DNA of 16,189 nucleotides from JAQVXR01 sp050945755 (GTDB lineage Bacteria > Bacillota > Dehalobacteriia > Dehalobacteriales > Dehalobacteriaceae). Position 1 is the stretch's first letter. Each line of letters begins with the position of its first letter. Shown one piece after another: positions 8,029-13,957 of this stretch. A program made the translations under genes and the position numbers. The notes below the pieces were generated by a model, which was not told the origin of the DNA, did not search any database, and was given only the letters and a program-made list of their open reading frames with translations. The DNA is taken from contig JBMNTN010000042.1 of NCBI GenBank assembly GCA_050945755.1, positions 1-16,189 of the forward strand. Direction: 5' to 3'.

Positions 8029-8787
8029 TTATAACTCAATCACCACCGGGCAGTGGTCGGAACCGGTTACCTCATCCAAAATCTCAGCACCTTTAACTTC
8101 GTCAAGGAGATTCTCCGAGACAAAATGATAATCGATACGCCAGCCTGCGTTCCTTGCCCGGGCATTAAAACGATAGCTCCACCAGGAGTATTTAACGGTG
8201 TCGGGATAAAACCATCTGAATACATCCACATATCCATGAGCAATAAATTTATCTATCCATGCCCTTTCTATCGGCAGAAAACCTGATCTTTTTTCATTGG
8301 ATTTAGGATTTTTTAAATCAATTTCCCGGTGAGCAGTATTATAATCGCCGCAGACAATTAATTTTTTCCCTTCAGCCACAAGAGCATCACAGTACTCAAG
8401 AATAGCATCATAAAACTCCATTTTATATTGAAGCCTTTCATCATCTTTTTGGCCGTTGGGAAAATAAATATTCAGCAATGTATAACCTTGATACTCTACA
8501 ATTAAAATTCGCCCCTCGCAGTCAAACCTGTCTATTCCTATGCCGTGTTTAACAGACAAAGGTTTTTCTTTGGTATATATAGCCACTCCGCTGTATCCCT
8601 TGCGGGACGCAAAAGAAAAATAAGCATAATAACCTTCAATATTTTTCAATTCTTCAGTCAGCTGGTCTTGCTGGATTTTTGTTTCCTGAAGGCAGAGGAT
8701 ATCCGGCTGCTCTTTAGATATCCAGTCAAGAAAACCATTTCTATGAACCGCCCTGATCCCATTTACGTTCCACGAATAAATTCTCAA
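8029..8787 (-). CDS. xth: Exodeoxyribonuclease III / AP endonuclease
   Basis: A 252-residue enzyme of the ExoIII (Xth/ExoA) family, which cuts DNA at abasic sites and removes 3' blocking groups during base-excision repair in the cytoplasm. All family active-site motifs are visible: SWNVNGIR with Asn7, LQETK with metal-binding Glu35, NIYFPNG with Tyr108, GDYNTAH with Asp148 and Asn150, WRIDYHF with Asp219, and SDHCPV with Asp244-His245. The length is normal for the family. The start is TTG at 8785-8787 (MRIYSWNVN), preceded by GAGGGGG 8 bases upstream; no in-frame ATG fits the family N-terminus. A terminator facing the same way lies just upstream (8913-8938), so this gene is probably not part of the nudC-TIGR04076 transcript. 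I see no good minus-strand promoter. Confidence 0.95.
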   Translation of the reverse strand: MRIYSWNVNGIRAVHRNGFLDWISKEQPDILCLQETKIQQDQLTEELKNIEGYYAYFSFASRKGYSGVAIYTKEKPLSVKHGIGIDRFDCEGRILIVEYQGYTLLNIYFPNGQKDDERLQYKMEFYDAILEYCDALVAEGKKLIVCGDYNTAHREIDLKNPKSNEKRSGFLPIERAWIDKFIAHGYVDVFRWFYPDTVKYSWWSYRFNARARNAGWRIDYHFVSENLLDEVKGAEILDEVTGSDHCPVVIEL

Positions 8788-8844
8788 AATTATGTTCCCC
8801 CTCTGTGTCTCTGGTTTCTCAGAAATAGCCTTTTAATTGACAAC

Positions 8845-8889
8845 ATGCATATGCATATATTTGACACAATACTTCCGTATCCTTTATAC
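8845..8889 (+). promoter_or_regulatory. Plus-strand sigma-A-like promoter and palindrome with no evident gene
   Basis: TTGACA (8861-8866), 17-base spacer, TTATAC (8884-8889) make a strong-looking promoter facing right. Just upstream is a perfect 12-base palindrome ATGCATATGCAT (8845-8856), and before it a second TTGACA (8837-8842), 24 bases from the first. No plus-strand gene follows for 2.7 kb. It would produce a transcript antisense to the TIGR04076 region, or it may be chance in an AT-rich stretch. Confidence 0.35.
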
Positions 8890-8900
8890 GAAAATTTTTC

Positions 8901-8938
8901 CAATAAATAAAAAACCATAGCAATAAACAGCTACGGTT
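8901..8938 (-). terminator. Intrinsic terminator of the minus-strand nudC-HAD-TIGR04076 group
   Basis: On the minus strand, stem AACCGTAGC / GCTATGGTT (9 pairs, one G-T; plus coordinates 8913-8921 and 8930-8938) with an 8-base loop, followed by TTTTTTATTT. It ends transcription coming from the genes to the right before exonuclease III. Confidence 0.75.
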
Positions 8939-9117
8939 CAGCCTCCTATATTTTTCTCCTTTAATCAAGGGATGACAGGGGTATAATTTAAATCTCCATC
9001 GAGTGATACAAACCTTCCACTATCAAACGATAGTTCTATATACTATTTCCTACTTGGTCATATCGATGAATCAGCTTGCGGACCAGGTCATCGTTAAATC
9101 AAGTTTATATAGTTCTC
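8939..9117. other. AT-rich spacer without a recognisable gene
   Basis: Together with 8788-8938 this makes 330 bases without a gene. It holds a 6-base-stem hairpin ACTATC-AAAC-GATAGT at 9019-9034. On the minus strand there is a short open stretch reading DDLVRKLIHRYDQVGNSI before a stop, which could be a decayed coding fragment but which I do not recognise. Confidence 0.3.
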
Positions 9118-9432
9118 TTATTTCGCATCCTCAGTCAGTGTCTCAATCAAAAAGCTCACTGGACGGAAACCGTCATTACATGAAATCATTGCTGACTTCT
9201 TATTTTTCATCCAGCCATCATAAAAATCTTCGCCGCCGTGGGCAAGCGTCATTACGAAGGCAGACATACTCTCCCATGCACTGTCGCACATTCCTTTAGG
9301 CTTTTCCCACCCATTAGCAATAAAAACTTGCCCAATCTTCATATTACAAGCATGCTGTATAGGGTTTTCATATTTGTCTATTAAGTCTTGATAAACTGTT
9401 TGTTTCATCACCGTTATTTTCACTTTTTTCAT
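9118..9432 (-). CDS. TIGR04076 family small protein
   Basis: A 104-residue protein matching the pattern I know for TIGR04076: the opening MKKVKITVMKQ, then CNMKIGQVF (29-37), KPKGMCDSAWESM (44-56), LAHGGEDF (63-70) and CNDGFRPVSFLIE (85-97). The family is small and uncharacterised, common in anaerobes; its conserved Cys residues (29, 49 and 85 here) hint at metal or redox chemistry, but this is not established. I start at ATG 9430-9432 because family members begin MKKVKI; an in-frame TTG five codons upstream lacks a better ribosome-binding site. The site used, GGGTGA, is modest. It is the last gene before the terminator at 8913-8938 and lies 26 bases after the small orphan gene. Confidence 0.75.
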   Translation of the reverse strand: MKKVKITVMKQTVYQDLIDKYENPIQHACNMKIGQVFIANGWEKPKGMCDSAWESMSAFVMTLAHGGEDFYDGWMKNKKSAMISCNDGFRPVSFLIETLTEDAK

Positions 9433-9458
9433 ACTGATTTCACCCAATTTCGCTCAAT

Positions 9459-9656
9459 CTATTTATTAATCAAATAGACGAATCTCCCTGTATTGGTATC
9501 ATTCACTTTGCAGTATTCTTGCCACTTAATTGGATATTTGCCTTTAAGAACAATAGGCTCCTCACAATTTTTCTTTGTGCCCTCACCGGTGTTTTCATTC
9601 CACTTAAGTGTGCCTTGTTTTGCACTTTGCCTTTTCGTCCCGAATTTTCTTGGCAC
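9459..9656 (-). CDS. Small hypothetical protein, lysine-rich, no family recognised
   Basis: A possible 65-residue gene. GTG at 9654-9656 has TGGAG 5 bases upstream, and the product begins (M)PRKFGTKRQ and ends TNTGRFVYLINK. It is basic (11 Lys) with a single pair of Cys (31 and 49), no membrane segment and no signal peptide. The amino-acid make-up looks like real coding sequence and it fits neatly between the HAD gene and the TIGR04076 gene on the same strand. The nearest upstream in-frame stop lies in the GC-rich repeat at 9691-9718, so it could also be the 3' remainder of a gene interrupted there. I cannot assign a function. Confidence 0.45.
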   Translation of the reverse strand: MPRKFGTKRQSAKQGTLKWNENTGEGTKKNCEEPIVLKGKYPIKWQEYCKVNDTNTGRFVYLINK

Positions 9657-9690
9657 AAAAACTCCAGTTAACGCTACCGGAACTTGGGGA

Positions 9691-9752
9691 TGATGTCAAC
9701 AACCCCGTCCCCCTGTCACACCCCTGATGTCAACAACCCCGTCCCCCTGTCA
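9691..9752 (-). repeat. Tandem GC-rich elements, copies 2 and 3 (CAGGGGGACGGGG family)
   Basis: Two identical 28-base units (9691-9718 and 9725-9752), 34 bases start to start with the spacer CACCCC. Each contains the 15-base core AACCCCGTCCCCCTG shared with the element at 3632-3646. Unlike copy 1 their ends do not pair well. Together they give five minus-strand G-runs of 4-5 (9703-9747) with loops of 2, 7, 12 and 2 bases, enough for a possible quadruplex in the message. The edge of the last unit (9750-9752) supplies the TGA stop of the HAD gene. Confidence 0.75.
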
Positions 9753-10385
9753 TTCATTCTCGAACAAGGAATACAAAAAATCTCTTAGCTGCGAAACTTC
9801 GTTAAAAATATAGTCCGGATTTGCTTGACTTAATACCTCTACAGTGTGCCATCCCCAGGAAACACCAATGGTTACGTCAACCCCGCTTGCCTTGGCTTCC
9901 AAAATATCACCCGAAGTATCTCCAATGAAATATATTTTTTCTCCTGGATAAAGAGCTTTAACGTATTCAATCTTTTTAACTTTACTTTTATCAAATTCAT
10001 AACCAAGAATTTCACGGATCCCTATAATATGCTCTTTTTTCAGCTTTTCGGCTACTAGTGTTGCTGAATTAGATGTAATAATATATGAGGGGAACCATCG
10101 CGCCGTATCCACCATAATTTCCGGTACACCCTGGAATATTGGGATTTGACAGTTTAATTCTTTAATCCTCTTTTCAAAAATATGTATTGCGGCTTCCATC
10201 TTCTCAATATCTATCCCCACTTTAATACATTCTTCATAAAAATTACCTTGACTAAGTTTAATGAGATCCTCACCTGTATGGATTTGCTCTATTCCTACTT
10301 CCCGACATGCGGCGGTGAAATATTTATCTTCTATCTCAATAGTATTAACTAAAACGCCATCGTAGTCCCATAATATTAATACCAT
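9750..10385 (-). CDS. HAD-superfamily hydrolase, phosphoglycolate-phosphatase-like
   Basis: A 211-residue cytoplasmic phosphatase of the haloacid dehalogenase superfamily. Motif I is WDYDGVLVNT with nucleophile Asp7 and acid/base Asp9; motif II is IITSNS around Ser105; the conserved Lys is in the SKVKK segment (134-138); motif III/IV is GDTSGDILEA with Asp156 and Asp160 for Mg2+. A helical cap of about 70 residues lies between motifs I and II, as in the phosphoglycolate phosphatase/beta-phosphoglucomutase group. The substrate is not evident. ATG 10383-10385 follows AAAAGGAG at 8 bases. It lies 73 bases after nudC on the same strand. Its stop codon is formed by the edge of a GC-rich repeat, so the last residues (SLFENE) may have changed when the repeat arrived. 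Confidence 0.85.
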   Translation of the reverse strand: MVLILWDYDGVLVNTIEIEDKYFTAACREVGIEQIHTGEDLIKLSQGNFYEECIKVGIDIEKMEAAIHIFEKRIKELNCQIPIFQGVPEIMVDTARWFPSYIITSNSATLVAEKLKKEHIIGIREILGYEFDKSKVKKIEYVKALYPGEKIYFIGDTSGDILEAKASGVDVTIGVSWGWHTVEVLSQANPDYIFNEVSQLRDFLYSLFENE

Positions 10386-10458
10386 ATTGTTTTCTCCTTT
10401 TGATTATGTATTAAACAGTCACTAGATGATAACTAATAAAACAGTGGCAATATCTCAA

Positions 10459-11304
10459 TTATAAATCAACTACTCCGGTTCTGAATGCTTCCATCATCTC
10501 ACCGGTTAGGCTTAACTTCAGCTCCTCAAGAGGAACGTCTTCTCTGTTCATCCACACCCCTAAGGCCAGTTCCTCTTCCTGGATCGTAATGGTATCATCC
10601 CCGTCAAGTTCAGCGAAAAAGCCGACAAGAATCGTATCGCTAAACGGCCAAGGTTGGCTCTTGTAGAACTTAAGATTCTTCACGTTAAGTCCTACTTCCT
10701 CTTTTACTTCTCTGTGGACGGCCTGTTCCAGACTCTCTCCTATTTCAGCAAAGCCTGCGATAAGGGCATATTTAGTATACTCACGTCCAGCATACTTGGT
10801 TAAAAGTAGACGGTTACCATCATGAACAGCTACTATTACACAGGGCGATATAGTCGGGTACGTCTGAAGTCCACAGGATTCACAATAGAGCATCCGTTCC
10901 TTTTTTGAACGCCTCATCGGTTTAGCACATTTACTGCAGAAACGATGGTTATCATACCAGCGGTTCAGTTGCCATCCAACCGCGCCCGCAAATGAACGCC
11001 AATATTTCGGCTCCGTTCTGAATCTATTGGTAGTTACGTAAATCCACCCTTCTTCTGCGTCAAGTCCTTTTTTATCTACCAAATAGTAATTAATTTCATC
11101 TATAGTGAACAGGAACTGAGCATCGTCTATTAGATCTGGATACCTTGCCTCAAAATCAGAAAATGACGGATACCAAAGCTTGTCCCTTTTTTCTCTAACC
11201 AATACAGAATCTCCTTGATATGAAAGAAACAGATCCTGAGGCTCTGCCTTTTTGTTTTTAAACTTGTTATGAAATATTCTCGGCTTTATATCTTGAATCA
11301 TCAT
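10459..11304 (-). CDS. nudC: NAD(+) diphosphatase, NudC-type Nudix hydrolase with zinc ribbon
   Basis: A 281-residue enzyme that hydrolyses NADH or NAD+ to NMN(H) and AMP and, in characterised NudC, removes NAD caps from RNA. Order of parts: a diverged N-terminal domain (1-115); a zinc ribbon with Cys123, Cys126, Cys141 and Cys144 (FCSKC and LYCESC); then the catalytic domain with a perfect Nudix box (Gly184, Glu190, Arg198-Glu199, Glu202-Glu203, Gly205); then SQPWPF (216-221), the sequence that marks the NudC subgroup. Two adjacent ATG codons (11304 and 11301) follow AGAGG; the second has the better spacing, a difference of one Met. The upstream promoter (11370-11399) has a palindrome in its spacer, suggesting a dedicated regulator. 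It heads the minus-strand group that includes the HAD phosphatase. Confidence 0.93.
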   Translation of the reverse strand: MMIQDIKPRIFHNKFKNKKAEPQDLFLSYQGDSVLVREKRDKLWYPSFSDFEARYPDLIDDAQFLFTIDEINYYLVDKKGLDAEEGWIYVTTNRFRTEPKYWRSFAGAVGWQLNRWYDNHRFCSKCAKPMRRSKKERMLYCESCGLQTYPTISPCVIVAVHDGNRLLLTKYAGREYTKYALIAGFAEIGESLEQAVHREVKEEVGLNVKNLKFYKSQPWPFSDTILVGFFAELDGDDTITIQEEELALGVWMNREDVPLEELKLSLTGEMMEAFRTGVVDL

Positions 11305-11367
11305 TTACCTCTTTCGCTTCGATTTCATGTGAAGCTTTTGTCATTTCCTTTCCACCGTTCCACAATT

Positions 11368-11598
11368 TCATTTTAAGTCTCCCGAAGGGAGACTGTCAAC
11401 ATGGGCGTTTGGGCGAAAGGGAACAAAGTCACTAACTTTAGTTACATATTGGGAGAAATTATTCTCAGGGAAACCACCGCTTTCCAGCATCATCGCAACC
11501 AAGTTCTTCCCAATGTCATGGAGATCGTCTTTGTATACATCTGACCGATAAGAGTAATTGTGTGGGTGAAATCCTCTGGGAAAATGGTTTGCATCTTC
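11368..11598 (-). pseudogene. Relic with a cobalamin-binding motif (corrinoid protein fragment)
   Basis: A 76-codon open stretch on the minus strand, between an in-frame TAA (11599-11601) and TGA (11368-11370), with no start codon and ribosome-binding site of its own. Residues 25-43 read DLHDIGKNLVAMMLESGGF (about 11470-11526), which is the D-x-H-x-x-G cobalamin-binding loop and following helix of methyltransferase corrinoid proteins (MtaC/MtbC type) and of the methionine synthase B12 domain. The flanking residues, HPHNYSYRSD before and PENNFSQYVTKVSDF after, do not match that family, and the rest of the domain (the upstream GTV strand and the later S-x-L and G-G motifs) is missing. It therefore looks like a short surviving piece of a lost gene. 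The last part of the frame runs through the nudC promoter. Confidence 0.5.
11370..11399 (-). promoter_or_regulatory. nudC promoter with a palindromic operator in the spacer
   Basis: On the minus strand, TTGACA (plus 11394-11399), 18-base spacer, TAAAAT (11370-11375), about 65 bases before nudC. A perfect inverted repeat AGTCTCCC-GAA-GGGAGACT (11376-11394) fills the spacer exactly. Dyads between -35 and -10 are typical of MerR-type control, though those spacers are usually 19-20. As minus-strand RNA the loop would be the very stable CUUCGG type, but no T-tract follows, so it is not an intrinsic terminator. Confidence 0.5.
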
Positions 11599-11651
11599 TT
11601 AAAGGGGATATACTAGAAATTAACGCAGATTCGAAGAAATGGTGAAATTCA

Positions 11652-12797
11652 ATGGCTTTTAGGTTCTTTAAGAGAAATAAAACTGACCGGCTGGAGCAAG
11701 TAGAAAACAGTAAAATTGAAGCTTCGGAAAACAGTCATTTAAGTAGTTCTTCAAATGACGAAATAGTAAAAGGAACTCTAGTTGATATCATACCCCGAGA
11801 TCCGGATCAAGTAATCAGAGGATCCAGGAGAAAATTTACTGAAAACCTTAGCTATAATCTGGCTTTGCTTAATGAGCAAATGCCGGATGCAAACTTAGTT
11901 TTTGAACAGTTTAAAATAGGATCTCTTTATAAAAAACAGATTGTCATCGCATATCTAAAGGGAGTGGCAAATGAAGAGATTCTGGCGGAAATAAGAAGGA
12001 GAATTGAAGCAATTAAGCTGCCGGCAGTACTGGAATGCAGCTATATTGAACGAAATATTGAGAATTCCAATCTCAGCCCTTTTCCTCAGGTAGAAACTTT
12101 GGACCGTTTAAATGTAACAGAATCAGCTCTCATCCAGGGGAGATTTGCTATTCTGGTGGAAGGAAGCCCCACGGTTTTGCTGGCACCTACTACCTTTTTT
12201 GATTTGATGGATGCGCCTGAAGATGCATACGGTAGATGGTTTTTTGCCGCAAGCTTTTTTCGCATTGCCCGATATATCATGTTTATTTTTGCCGCCATCC
12301 TTCCGGGATTTTATATTGCCCTTACTTCATTTAATCCGGAGTTTATTCCTACAAGTCTTGCCTTGTTAATTGCCGCAAACAGGGAAATAGCTCCCTTCCC
12401 CATATATTTTGAAACTTTTGTCATGATGGGTGTGGCCGAGGCGATCAGGATGATGGTGGAGCGCATTCCCTCCACCTTTGGTTCTACCATTGCTTTGTTT
12501 GCCGGGATCGTACTGGTGATCGCGGGATTGGAAGCTGAGATTATTGGAAGTCCCGTGGTGATCATAGTTACTCTCACCATCATATCGTCATTTGGTATTC
12601 CTAATTCTGACCTCAGAAAGTCCGTCAGGATTATTCAGTTCTTCACCATGATCGCCACAACTTTTTTGGCCTCTTTGGTTTTGCTGTGGCTTTCTTTTAT
12701 CTTGCCATTCACATGGTTTGCCTCAAGTCCTTCGGTATCCCTTACATGGCACCCCTGGCTCCTATGGGAGGCAGTGCCTGGGGCCATACCATTTTGA
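11652..12797 (+). CDS. gerAA: GerA-type spore germination protein, A subunit, frameshifted near the C-terminus
   Basis: A 381-residue reading frame for the A subunit of a germinant receptor, an inner-membrane complex of dormant spores. The soluble N-terminal half has the family segment VIRGSRRKFTENLSYNLALL (55-74) and LKGVANEEILAEIRRRI (102-118). Membrane segments begin around 203, with the family's APFP (247-250) and SSFGIPNSDL (312-321). After about residue 337 the frame is wrong: it runs through 44 non-family residues (SPSVSLTWHPWLLW and so on) to TGA. The expected family ending, LKSFGIPYMAPLAP, is encoded in the -1 frame just after a run of six T at 12662. The soluble domain also lacks roughly the first 50 residues usual in the family. 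The ATG at 11652 has a modest GGTGA site. The TATACTA at 11609-11615 resembles a sigma-G -10, without a convincing -35. Whether a working A subunit is made depends on the frameshift. Confidence 0.82.
   Translation: MAFRFFKRNKTDRLEQVENSKIEASENSHLSSSSNDEIVKGTLVDIIPRDPDQVIRGSRRKFTENLSYNLALLNEQMPDANLVFEQFKIGSLYKKQIVIAYLKGVANEEILAEIRRRIEAIKLPAVLECSYIERNIENSNLSPFPQVETLDRLNVTESALIQGRFAILVEGSPTVLLAPTTFFDLMDAPEDAYGRWFFAASFFRIARYIMFIFAAILPGFYIALTSFNPEFIPTSLALLIAANREIAPFPIYFETFVMMGVAEAIRMMVERIPSTFGSTIALFAGIVLVIAGLEAEIIGSPVVIIVTLTIISSFGIPNSDLRKSVRIIQFFTMIATTFLASLVLLWLSFILPFTWFASSPSVSLTWHPWLLWEAVPGAIPF
12662..12668 (+). other. Frameshift point in the germination A gene (slippery TTTTTTG)
   Basis: Zero-frame codons are ACT TTT TTG. 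The heptamer T TTT TTG fits the X XXY YYZ rule for -1 slippage and leads into TTT TTT GGC CTC TTT GGT, which encodes the conserved ending of the A subunit. One missing T in the genome or in the assembly would explain it equally well. I see no strong hairpin or internal Shine-Dalgarno nearby to favour programmed frameshifting. Confidence 0.65.
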
Positions 12798-12814
12798 GAG
12801 AAAACACCCAGGTT

Positions 12815-13957
12815 ATGTCTCAGGATGAGACATATAAGCCCAATAAGAATAATCAGCAAAAAACAACTGAAAGGCACAAACTAGACCCAAAGGCAATCGC
12901 CATCGTGTTAATTATAACTCTAATAGAATTTGAACTATTTACCACGGCTAAGTCAATTATTCAAGTGGCGGAACAGGATGCCTGGATGTGCATTATTCTG
13001 GCCAGTCCTATTGTTACAGCAACTACTTATTTGACAGTGAAGCTGATTGCCCGTTTCCCCAGGGAAAATTTCTTTGCATTCAGCAAAAATACCTGGGGAA
13101 AGGCTTTAGGCACCATCATCATCATGGGCTATCTTGCATTTTGGATGGTATACCTTGGTATGTCTTTCGAAAGCTTTGGAGAAGTCAATAAACTTCTCTT
13201 TCTTCCGGAAACCCCCATAGTAGTACCAGTTATTTTATTAGCACTTGGGGCAGTTGGCTTATGCCTGTATGGGTTTGCCGCGATTACACGTTTCTTCCAA
13301 CTGATTTTTCCCTTTACACTGTTACCGCTGCTGTTTACTGCGCTTATATCCCTAAGGTCAATAAACATAGTGAATTTCTTTCCTGTCCTTGGTAATGGCT
13401 GGTTACCTGTCATAAAAGGTACCTTTCTGCTAATTGGGGCAGTGCAAGGGCTGGAAGTTATTTTATTTATCGGTCCCTTTTTCCGTAATAAAAAAGCATT
13501 GATTAAGCCGGCAATTATCGGAGTAAACTTTGTTCTGTTTTTAAATTTACTCCAAGCCATGATGGGGATAGGGGTATATGGAGTGGAAAACATCAAAAAA
13601 TCAATTTTACCGGGCATTGACACACTAAGCGCCATGACCCTGCCGGGATTTCCGGTGGAGCGGTTTGAGCTCTTTTTAAGCATACCGTGGCTTTTTGCCA
13701 TGTTTACTACCATGGTCATATATGTTTACTTAATCACTCAAGGGATGCTTCATTTATTAAGATATAGGTACAGAAAGGTTGTTTCGATCATAGTAGCAAT
13801 TAGTTCCCTGGCAGCAGTTTATCTGATTCCTAATATAGCTTGGCAATTTAAGCTGCGGGAATTACTTCATTATCCCACTTATATATTTGTCTTTATCATA
13901 CCGGTACTGACCCTGTTGGTCGCAGTAATTAGAGGAAAGAAGGGGCCTGTCCAATGA
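12815..13957 (+). CDS. gerAB: GerA-type spore germination protein, B subunit (amino-acid/polyamine transporter-like)
   Basis: A 380-residue membrane protein with about ten segments, the APC-fold B subunit that in known receptors binds the germinant. Recognisable family parts are VAEQDAWMCIILASP near the start, SFGEVNKLLFLPETP, and the central FFPVLGNGWLPVIKG. The open frame extends upstream to GTG 12686 and beyond without a stop, because it carries the displaced C-terminus of the A subunit (LKSFGIPYMAPLAP and a tail resembling other A-subunit tails, DETYKPNKN). I place the start at ATG 12815, 18 bases after the A-frame TGA, which gives a near-normal length; only AGG four bases upstream supports it, so the start is uncertain. 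An A-B fusion is the alternative. The 3' end overlaps gerAC by four bases (ATGA). Confidence 0.8.
   Translation: MSQDETYKPNKNNQQKTTERHKLDPKAIAIVLIITLIEFELFTTAKSIIQVAEQDAWMCIILASPIVTATTYLTVKLIARFPRENFFAFSKNTWGKALGTIIIMGYLAFWMVYLGMSFESFGEVNKLLFLPETPIVVPVILLALGAVGLCLYGFAAITRFFQLIFPFTLLPLLFTALISLRSINIVNFFPVLGNGWLPVIKGTFLLIGAVQGLEVILFIGPFFRNKKALIKPAIIGVNFVLFLNLLQAMMGIGVYGVENIKKSILPGIDTLSAMTLPGFPVERFELFLSIPWLFAMFTTMVIYVYLITQGMLHLLRYRYRKVVSIIVAISSLAAVYLIPNIAWQFKLRELLHYPTYIFVFIIPVLTLLVAVIRGKKGPVQ

Noticed and set aside
9691..9752. Short CRISPR array
   Set aside because: Only two units with a six-base spacer; a related single copy lies 6 kb away. This is a dispersed intergenic repeat, not a repeat-spacer array.
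13129..13719. Long minus-strand open frame (196 residues) inside the B germination gene
   Set aside because: It is antisense to a clear family protein, its product is a composition artefact of the opposite strand, and there is no ribosome-binding site.
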